Positions 1 to 5,140 of a stretch of 7,841 nucleotides of DNA are shown here, piece after piece. The DNA is from an uncultured Bacteroides sp. (GTDB lineage: Bacteria > Bacteroidota > Bacteroidia > Bacteroidales > Bacteroidaceae): contig USSR01000313.1 in NCBI GenBank assembly GCA_900557355.1, positions 1-7,841 of the forward strand. Direction: 5' to 3'. A program made the translations under genes and the position numbers. The notes below the pieces were generated by a model. The model had not been told where the DNA came from and did not search any database. It was given only the letters and a program-made list of their open reading frames with translations. How positions within the stretch are numbered: the first letter of the stretch is position 1; every line of letters begins with the position of its first letter.

Positions 1-20
1 GTGTCACAAAACAATAGCTT

Positions 21-836
21 ATGGCAACATTATCATTCACTATTCTAACAGCAAAGCCAACAGCAGAAAATAAATTTCCTGTTTTGTTGCGCATCTCAGC
101 CAAAAAACAAAAGGCATATATCAAAACGGAATATCAACTGAACGACGTTTCAGAATGGTATAACGGAAAAGTCGTTGCTCGTACGGACGCTGCAATGATG
201 AATAAAAGACTATCCTTTGAATTGAAAAAAGACACAGAAAGGTTATCCTACATTGAGAATAGCGACTGTTATACAGCATCTCAATTAAAGACGATACTTA
301 TCCAACAAGAAAACGCAGTCCCTTCTATAATCACCTTTAATGACTTTATGCGCAATCGTATAAAAGAGCTTTTGTCAGAAGGCCGGGAAAGTTATGCAAA
401 AATGAACGAAGATACATTAAAAGTATTCGAAGCGGCCGAAGGTGATGTGCCAATGATTATAATGAATCATATCACTATAGAGCATTTCGACAGATGGATG
501 AAAGCAAATAATTATAGCGATGGAGGACGCCAAATTCGCCTATGTCATATTAAAGCGAGAATAAATGGAGCCATTAAAAATGGGCTACTTCGATGCGAGA
601 CGCATCCATTTGCTTATACTAAACTTCCAACACCCGACATAAAGAAAATAGATATAGAACTACAACCCTCAGATTTTTACGTTGACCCAACACTTATCTT
701 ACAGGTTTCAACTGTTTTTTTCTTCCCATTTACAAGAGAAAAGTCCGGAAAGACTTTCTTTGTGGCTTTTATCATGGAGCACAGCTCTTTCAATCTTATC
801 CTATTTAAGGGTTTATATATAAACAAGATGGAGTGA
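21..836 (+). pseudogene. Tyrosine recombinase, N-terminal fragment without catalytic domain
   Basis: The first ~210 residues read like a Bacteroidales tyrosine recombinase. An arm-type DNA-binding region (about residues 1-90, with the pattern FPVLLRISAKKQKAYIKT) is followed by a SAM-like core-binding domain (about 103-200, TFNDFMRNRIKELL to HIKARINGAIKNGLL) and the usual linker to the catalytic domain (PTPDIKKIDIEL). Relatives are about 400 residues. Here resemblance stops near residue 219 (about base 678), where the catalytic domain should begin, and a 50-residue unrelated tail runs to the stop. No catalytic Arg, HxxR-type motif or Tyr nucleophile is present, and I found none in other frames before the next gene. 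The start at 21 puts the arm domain in its usual place, but upstream sequence is cut off by the window edge. It is probably a deletion or rearrangement remnant of a second recombinase. If translated it could still bind DNA, which cannot be judged here. Confidence 0.75.
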
Positions 837-911
837 ATCCATATAATCCGAAAGAGTGGCTGAAAGAAAGTGTAAGTAACAGATATACTGTTTTTGATAG
901 CGATTTCTTTT

Positions 912-940
912 TTTGCTTTCCTTTCTGTAGCGTATCTTTG
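912..940 (+). promoter_or_regulatory. Candidate Bacteroidales promoter of the recombinase gene
   Basis: TATCTTTG at 933-940 matches the Bacteroidales -7 consensus TAnnTTTG. A TTTG at 912-915 lies 17 bases upstream as a possible -33 element, slightly closer than the usual spacing of about 19-21. Transcription would start near 947, giving a leader of about 15 bases before the ATG at 962. This is the only -7 box in the window with a reasonably placed TTTG upstream. Confidence 0.5.
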
Positions 941-961
941 TTCCAAATTAATTAATGAAGT

Positions 962-2185
962 ATGGGAACAACAATTAAAGCAATGCTTAATACTGACCGC
1001 AGATCGGTCAGCGGTTTATACCCTTTGGTTATCCGGATCATTCACAAACGGCGTAAGAAACTAATTTATTCAGGCTTCAAACTCAGAGAGGAAGATTTCG
1101 ATTCTCTTTCCGAACGTGTTCTGTGGCACCCGGACAGCCCTTTTAAGAAAGCTCATGCCAAGAAAATGAACCTTTTCATTCTTGCTGAAAAGAACGCTTT
1201 GGAGCGTAGCATAGCCCAACAGGGCGCTGAGAATGTTACCCTTGAAACTCTCACTACACGAGTAACCCGTTCCCGTGGTGAGCAATACGTATTTGTCTAT
1301 GCTGCAAATGAAATTCTTCTCAAGCATGCTTCCGGCAGATTTGGTACTGCCAACCTTTATCAAAGCACGGTCAATTCTCTGAAGCGCTTTTGCCCTAAAG
1401 AGAGTTTGACCTTTCGTGAGATCACTTATCGTTTCTTGTATCGCTATATCTGTTTCCTCGAAAAATCAGGGGTTTGTGGCAATACGATCCATATGTATCT
1501 CCGTAATTTGCGTTCGATTTATAACAAGGCCCGCAGAGAAGGGGTTGCTTTGGGCAGCATCAATCCTTTTAATGAGGTCCGGATGAATGTTCTCCCTACC
1601 GTTAAACGGGCCCTTCCGAAAGAGAGTATCTATCGTCTTTCCACCCTTGATTTGTCGGATAATCCCAGGTTAGAGATTGCCCGTGATCTGTTCCTGTTCA
1701 GTTTTTATACCCGTGGTATGTCCTTTGTAGATATCGTTCTTCTCAAGAAGTCCAACATCGTTGGTACTGCAATTTATTACTCCCGCGCTAAAACCCGTCA
1801 GCCCATCCGAGTAGGGATAATCCCCGCCTTGCAGAGTCTGTTGGATAAGTATGATAATGATTCTGTTTACGTTTTGCCTTTTATAGGGTCTTCTCAAGGT
1901 GAGCCGTCCTACACTGAGTACCGCAAACTTCTGTCTTTGGTAAACTCCTCCTTGAAGGAGGTTGGCCGCATGCTTGGCATTTCGACTCCGCTTACAACTT
2001 ATGTGGCACGGCATAGCTGGGCCACGATAGCCAAACAAGAAGGAGCTCCCATTGCTGCTATCAGTGAAGGGCTCGGACATACCACTGAAAAAACGACCCG
2101 TATTTATCTCAGGTCCTTTGATGCCGGCGTAATTGATGACATCAATATGCGAGTTGTTAATTTATGTATCGGCAGGAATTCTTAA
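962..2185 (+). CDS. Tyrosine recombinase, candidate DNA invertase
   Basis: A complete 407-residue site-specific recombinase. An arm-binding domain spans about residues 1-100, a SAM-like core-binding domain about 107-200, and the catalytic domain about 215-400. Visible catalytic positions are Arg251 (SFYTRGMSFVD), Lys277 (YSRAKTRQP), Arg350 (TYVARHSW), His373 (GLGHTTEKTT) and the nucleophile Tyr382 (TRIYLRSFD). The first position of the HxxR box is Tyr347 rather than His, a substitution I associate with Bacteroidales recombinases of this type. Enzymes of this group in Bacteroides (the Tsr proteins) invert nearby promoter DNA. The stop lies 30 bases from a 16-bp inverted repeat that encloses the next gene, so inversion of that segment is the best guess for its job. 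No phage or conjugation genes are visible, which argues against a plain element integrase, although the window is short. A promoter-like sequence at 912-940 fits the ATG at 962. Family is secure; substrate is inferred. Confidence 0.93.
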   Translation: MGTTIKAMLNTDRRSVSGLYPLVIRIIHKRRKKLIYSGFKLREEDFDSLSERVLWHPDSPFKKAHAKKMNLFILAEKNALERSIAQQGAENVTLETLTTRVTRSRGEQYVFVYAANEILLKHASGRFGTANLYQSTVNSLKRFCPKESLTFREITYRFLYRYICFLEKSGVCGNTIHMYLRNLRSIYNKARREGVALGSINPFNEVRMNVLPTVKRALPKESIYRLSTLDLSDNPRLEIARDLFLFSFYTRGMSFVDIVLLKKSNIVGTAIYYSRAKTRQPIRVGIIPALQSLLDKYDNDSVYVLPFIGSSQGEPSYTEYRKLLSLVNSSLKEVGRMLGISTPLTTYVARHSWATIAKQEGAPIAAISEGLGHTTEKTTRIYLRSFDAGVIDDINMRVVNLCIGRNS

Positions 2186-2194
2186 AATAATAGC

Positions 2195-2202
2195 TATATT
2201 TG
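2195..2202 (+). promoter_or_regulatory. Possible -7 box reading into the repeat-bounded segment
   Basis: TATATTTG fits TAnnTTTG and lies 13 bases left of the left inverted repeat, outside the segment. A transcript would run rightward into it: antisense to the AraC gene as sequenced, sense if the segment were flipped. No TTTG is placed correctly for a -33 element, and the DNA is AT-rich, so chance is possible. Confidence 0.3.
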
Positions 2203-2215
2203 CCATCTGTATGGA

Positions 2216-2231
2216 TATATCCCCGATATAT
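2216..2231 (+). repeat. Left inverted repeat, candidate inversion site
   Basis: TATATCCCCGATATAT is repeated perfectly, in inverted orientation, at 3436-3451. The site is itself a dyad: ATATATC (2215-2221) and GATATAT (2225-2231) flank an asymmetric CCC, resembling a recombinase core site with two half-sites. It lies 30 bases beyond the recombinase stop. Confidence 0.7.
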
Positions 2232-2297
2232 ATGAGGCCTTTTTTGATTCCCTCCGCTTATGAACCGTAAATGTTTTCTCCGATATTTTTAACACTG

Positions 2298-2305
2298 CAA
2301 AGATA
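2298..2305 (-). promoter_or_regulatory. Outward-facing -7 box at the left end of the segment
   Basis: On the minus strand this reads TATCTTTG followed by CAGTG, the same -7 box as the recombinase promoter at 933-940. It lies 73 bases past the AraC stop and points left, out through the left repeat toward the recombinase 3' end. In the flipped arrangement it would lie at about 3362-3369, facing the fimbrial operon about 180 bases before the ATG. The nearest upstream TTTG is 27 bases away, too far for a standard -33 element. Confidence 0.4.
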
Positions 2306-2333
2306 TGCCTTTCCGCAGACTTACCCGTTATAC

Positions 2334-2364
2334 AAAAAAGGATAATTATTATATAAAACCTTTT
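2334..2364 (-). terminator. Weak terminator-like hairpin after the AraC gene
   Basis: On the minus strand AAAAGG and CCTTTT form a 6-bp stem with an AT-rich 17-base loop that can pair further, and the right arm runs into a T-tract. It lies 13 bases beyond the AraC stop. The stem is weak and AT-rich, so the call is tentative. Confidence 0.3.
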
Positions 2365-2377
2365 AATCCGTTTTGAT

Positions 2378-3244
2378 TCAGTTTTTTGATCCATAGTTCC
2401 TTAGTTTCTTTATTAGTTCCACAGGTGTACAATTAAATTGTGCCTTGCAGTATTTGGTAAAGTGTGATGGGGATGAAAAGTGAAACTCATTAATAATATC
2501 CCCTATCGTTGTGGTATGAACCATTAGTTTGTGCTTAATATGCTTGGCCTTTTGTTTCAGCACCCACTGATAGTAGGTCAGTCCGAATTCCCTGTTGAAC
2601 TTCCGGGCAAACAGACTGGAGCTCATTGCCAGCTCATGTGCAATCTGGGATATGGTATATTCCAGATGAAACTTTTCGAGTATCTTTGCCCTGAAATCGA
2701 TGTCCGCTCCAATAATGGGATGGAAAAATTCCGCAAGCTCCTCTTTTGTATAAATTGCTCTTAATAGGATAAACAATTCCTTTTGCTTAATCTCATGCAA
2801 GTGGGTACAACTAATTCCGACTCTTAAATACTCCTTCATCAGTTTCAGAAATTCTCGGATGACTCCCCTGCATACAAGCGGTTTAAAGTTGTATACCGTT
2901 TTGATACAATCTTTTACATAAGAATTGAGCGTATACTTCTCGCATAAGGATATAGTCGGTGAACTGAAAATACACAGCACCATCTCCACCGGACTTAGGG
3001 TTCTGCCTGTGATATCAGACGCTTGCACTAAAAATAGGATGTCCCCTGTAACAAATTTCTTGTTAAGAAATTCGTTACAGGACAACTCTATTTCTCCATT
3101 TAGTATGAATACGATTGTATTATGCTTTACATCCCTACCTTCGATTGATTCTCCCTCAGATAAAGACATGAATTTAAAGCCTGATTCAGTGTCAGGCACG
3201 TAGTTGGCACACGAGGTGTGATCGGGTACATAGAAAAGTTTCAT
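2378..3244 (-). CDS. AraC-family transcriptional regulator
   Basis: A 288-residue protein with an N-terminal cupin-like sensing region (about residues 1-105) and a C-terminal AraC/XylS DNA-binding domain (about 180-283). The first helix-turn-helix is around 196-220 (TISQIAHELAMSSSLFARKFNREFG). The second is around 246-275 (TIGDIINEFHFSSPSHFTKYCKAQF) and ends in the family's typical CTPVELIKK. Length and domain order are normal and there is no signal peptide, so it should be a cytoplasmic transcription factor; its ligand is unknown. It is the only gene between two inverted 16-bp repeats and is divergent from the fimbrial genes at 3553 onward, which are its likeliest targets. A -7-like box (3293-3300) and a 9-bp dyad (3311-3340) lie upstream, which would allow autoregulation. 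If the segment inverts, both the orientation and promoter context of this gene would change. Confidence 0.92.
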   Translation of the reverse strand: MKLFYVPDHTSCANYVPDTESGFKFMSLSEGESIEGRDVKHNTIVFILNGEIELSCNEFLNKKFVTGDILFLVQASDITGRTLSPVEMVLCIFSSPTISLCEKYTLNSYVKDCIKTVYNFKPLVCRGVIREFLKLMKEYLRVGISCTHLHEIKQKELFILLRAIYTKEELAEFFHPIIGADIDFRAKILEKFHLEYTISQIAHELAMSSSLFARKFNREFGLTYYQWVLKQKAKHIKHKLMVHTTTIGDIINEFHFSSPSHFTKYCKAQFNCTPVELIKKLRNYGSKN

Positions 3245-3292
3245 TACTTATATTTTTTTTATTGAGCTTACTTGTTGCAGCGATTGCGTCAG

Positions 3293-3300
3293 CAAAACTA
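3293..3300 (-). promoter_or_regulatory. Possible -7 box for the AraC gene
   Basis: The minus strand reads TAGTTTTG, fitting TAnnTTTG, which would give a leader of roughly 40 bases before the start at 3244. No -33 TTTG is correctly placed. This would suit a promoter needing an activator, possibly AraC itself acting at the dyad just upstream. Confidence 0.35.
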
Positions 3301-3310
3301 AATATAATCT

Positions 3311-3340
3311 ACTATTTGTCAGTTATTTAGCACAAATAGT
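3311..3340. promoter_or_regulatory. 9-bp dyad, candidate operator
   Basis: ACTATTTGT (3311-3319) and ACAAATAGT (3332-3340) are perfect reverse complements separated by 12 bases. Arm centres are 21 bp apart, two helical turns, which suits a dimeric regulator on one DNA face. The dyad is directly upstream of the putative AraC -7 box. A transcript hairpin is the alternative. Confidence 0.4.
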
Positions 3341-3395
3341 TATTGCCATATTTTACACAATTTCTCGCTGAAACAGTATCTCCGTGGTTAAACCA

Positions 3396-3403
3396 TAGAT
3401 TTG
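3396..3403 (+). promoter_or_regulatory. Possible -7 box for the fimbrial operon
   Basis: TAGATTTG fits TAnnTTTG, lies inside the repeat-bounded segment 33 bases from the right repeat, and faces the DUF3868 gene, giving a leader of about 140 bases. No TTTG lies at -33. Because it is inside the segment, inversion would disconnect it from the operon. Confidence 0.35.
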
Positions 3404-3435
3404 TAACTAATTAGAGATTAATATTCGCGTATTTC

Positions 3436-3451
3436 ATATATCGGGGATATA
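3436..3451 (-). repeat. Right inverted repeat, candidate inversion site
   Basis: ATATATCGGGGATATA is the exact reverse complement of 2216-2231. The site has the same dyad plan, ATATATC and GATATA around an asymmetric GGG. It falls between the AraC control region and the fimbrial operon leader, 102 bases before the DUF3868 start codon. Confidence 0.7.
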
Positions 3452-3552
3452 GCTGAGTTTTTTTGAAGAGATGGACCATTCTGGCAAGTATTCTGTCTTA
3501 AGTCGACGGGGTTTCTCTTTTATTAAAATAATATTGATTTAATTATATCCTT

Positions 3553-5043
3553 ATGAAAAAGCTAACATTTGTTATATTACTTTTAAATTCTTGTTTAAAC
3601 TTGCTTGCTCAAAGTTTAATGAATGATTCTTCCGAACCTGTTTCTATCGGCATGAATCGGTATGAGCAGGTTGGAGACTCTGTCCATCTCGTTCTTGACT
3701 TGCAGTTTAATCGAAGGATGCGCGGTTGGGAATCTTTTTTACTCTCCCCTGTTTTGCAAAGTGGTGACCAGGTTGTCTGTTTGGATAGAGGCAGCTGGTT
3801 GGGACGGCGTAAGTTCCTTTCTCTTCAACGCCATGGGTTCCTTCCGGAAAAGAATACCTGGTCCCGCTCTAAAGCCGGTGCAAAGGTTCGGTACGCCACC
3901 TGCTTCCCCTATCATGCCTGGATGAAGGGGCTGCCCCTGTCTCTGCGTTTAGAGTTGCTGGATTGTTGTAAAACCGATCCCGTTTGGACGAAGAGGCTGA
4001 CTACACAAGCCATGAAGATGGACTTCATACCCGTTCCCGATCCGTATAAAATGCGGACGAAGGTTTCTTTTGTCCGTCCGCATGCAACTCCCGTAAAGAA
4101 TCGCAGCAATACGGGCAGTGCTTTTCTTGAGTTCAAGCAAGGCTCGTCAGAACTTTTACCCGACTATGCGAATAATTCCCGAGAAATAGAGCGCATCCGC
4201 CGTCGTATTGATACACTGATGCTTGATAAAGAGGCTGCCATTACCTCTATTATCGTAAAAGGTTTCGCGTCATTGGAAGGAAGTTCGGCCCTGAACCTGA
4301 AACTTTCCGGTTCCCGAGCGGAAGCGTTGAAAAGGTACTTAACCTCCCATTATTCCATTGATACACAGCTAATCAGATCGGAATCCGGAGGAGAGGATTG
4401 GGAAGGCCTCCGCAACGAGATTCAAGCGACTGACTTTTCCTGGAAAGACACGGTTCTGAAAATCATAGACTCAACGCTTTCTTTGGATGCAAAAGACGCC
4501 AGCCTCAGGCAACTGGACAAGGGACGTCTCTATCAAACAATCAGCATAAATTACTTTCCCCGGTTACGGCGGGTAGACTATACCTTGAGCTATACTGTAA
4601 AGGCATTCACAGTCGAAGAGGGAAAAGAGGTTTTGAAGGTATCTCCGGACAAATTGAGTTTGAATGAACTGTTTACAATAGCCAATACATATCCGGTCGG
4701 CTCTGTTGACTATCATAAGATTTTTGATGTTGCCGTACGCCTGTTTCCCGATGATCCGGTTGCCCGAATCAATGCCGCCGCCATAGCTCTTGGGAAGGGA
4801 GACATTGCTTCTGCCGAAAAATATCTCTTGGGGTTGCATAAGGACGTGAGAGCCTTTAACAATTATGCCGTCCTTCTCATTTCCCAAGAAGATCTTGAGG
4901 AGGCTACAAAGTATCTTCTGCAGGCCCGTTCCGCCGGAGTTGAAGAGGCTGAATGGAATCTTCAGGAACTTGAAAAATATACTAACAGAGAGCGGTTGAT
5001 CCGAAATGCTATGCTCAATAGAGGAGGTAATAACAACAAATAA
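3553..5043 (+). CDS. DUF3868 protein with OmpA-like and TPR-like regions
   Basis: A 496-residue exported protein. Residues 1-19 form a signal peptide (MKK, hydrophobic core, probable cut after LLA). The DUF3868 region spans about 25-160 (GDSVHLVLDLQFNRRMRGWE, then FLLSPVLQSGDQVV). Residues ~188-290 resemble an OmpA-type domain, with FLEFKQGSSELLPDYANN, then IIVKGFASLEGSSALNLKLS and SRAEALKRYL, whose fold usually binds peptidoglycan. A helical TPR-like part covers about 385-475 (FPDDPVARINAAAIALGKGD, NNYAVLLISQEDLEEATKYL). DUF3868 proteins occur in Bacteroidales fimbrial loci; their exact role is unknown, and periplasmic or outer-membrane assembly or anchoring is a reasonable inference. The gene follows a possible inversion switch and lies 97 bases before a fimbrillin gene on the same strand, so co-transcription is likely. 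LNSC at 11-14 is a poor lipobox, so a soluble secreted form is preferred. Confidence 0.88.
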   Translation: MKKLTFVILLLNSCLNLLAQSLMNDSSEPVSIGMNRYEQVGDSVHLVLDLQFNRRMRGWESFLLSPVLQSGDQVVCLDRGSWLGRRKFLSLQRHGFLPEKNTWSRSKAGAKVRYATCFPYHAWMKGLPLSLRLELLDCCKTDPVWTKRLTTQAMKMDFIPVPDPYKMRTKVSFVRPHATPVKNRSNTGSAFLEFKQGSSELLPDYANNSREIERIRRRIDTLMLDKEAAITSIIVKGFASLEGSSALNLKLSGSRAEALKRYLTSHYSIDTQLIRSESGGEDWEGLRNEIQATDFSWKDTVLKIIDSTLSLDAKDASLRQLDKGRLYQTISINYFPRLRRVDYTLSYTVKAFTVEEGKEVLKVSPDKLSLNELFTIANTYPVGSVDYHKIFDVAVRLFPDDPVARINAAAIALGKGDIASAEKYLLGLHKDVRAFNNYAVLLISQEDLEEATKYLLQARSAGVEEAEWNLQELEKYTNRERLIRNAMLNRGGNNNK

Positions 5044-5140
5044 ATACAAGTTTTTAACGAGTTTATATGCTCGCAATAATATAGATCTTTTCGTATGTGA
5101 TTGAGAAGTTGTTTATTTATTAATTTAATTATTTTAATTT

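Larger units (their letters stand above)
2216..3451. mobile_element. Candidate invertible segment carrying an AraC regulator
   Basis: This 1,236-bp segment is bounded by perfect 16-bp inverted repeats, sits next to a complete tyrosine recombinase gene, and holds one whole gene plus its upstream control region. Motifs resembling Bacteroidales -7 boxes face outward near both inner ends (2298-2305 leftward, 3396-3403 rightward). Flipping would put the AraC gene on the plus strand at about 2423-3289, in line with the fimbrial operon that starts at 3553. Known Bacteroides invertible elements are often short promoter segments; this one would carry a regulator gene as well. Alternatively, the two repeats could be operator sites for a DNA-binding protein, with no inversion. 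Confidence 0.55.
3245..3552. other. Control region between AraC gene and fimbrial operon
   Basis: This 308-base AT-rich stretch has no convincing gene. It holds a minus-strand -7 box (3293-3300), a 9-bp dyad (3311-3340), a plus-strand -7 box (3396-3403) and the right inverted repeat (3436-3451). The last ~100 bases form the leader of the DUF3868 gene, ending in an AT-rich run without a Shine-Dalgarno sequence, as is common in Bacteroidales. Confidence 0.6.

Noticed and set aside
677..946. 89-codon minus-strand open frame over the end of the broken recombinase
   Set aside because: Its protein has no recognisable domain or coherent composition, and it overlaps the recombinase fragment and the recombinase promoter; probably chance.
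2232..2250. GAGGCC followed by TTTTTT as a terminator for the recombinase
   Set aside because: No stem beyond the 4-base palindrome GGCC could be formed, so a T-run alone is not enough.
2194..2394. 66-codon minus-strand open frame between recombinase and AraC genes
   Set aside because: It overlaps the AraC 3' end and runs through the inverted repeat; the translation looks random.
3471..3542. 23-residue leader-peptide-like frame (MDHSGKYSVLSRRG...) just after the right repeat, before the DUF3868 gene
   Set aside because: GAAGAG abuts the ATG with no spacing, the peptide has no attenuator-like codon run, and short frames of this size arise easily by chance.
3586..3597. Possible lipobox LNSC in the DUF3868 signal peptide
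   Set aside because: Asn at -2 is atypical and a better signal peptidase I site (LLA before Gln20) follows at residue 19.
4564..5076. 170-codon minus-strand open frame inside the DUF3868 gene
   Set aside because: It is antisense to the OmpA-like/TPR-like coding region, whose plus-strand reading is clearly real.
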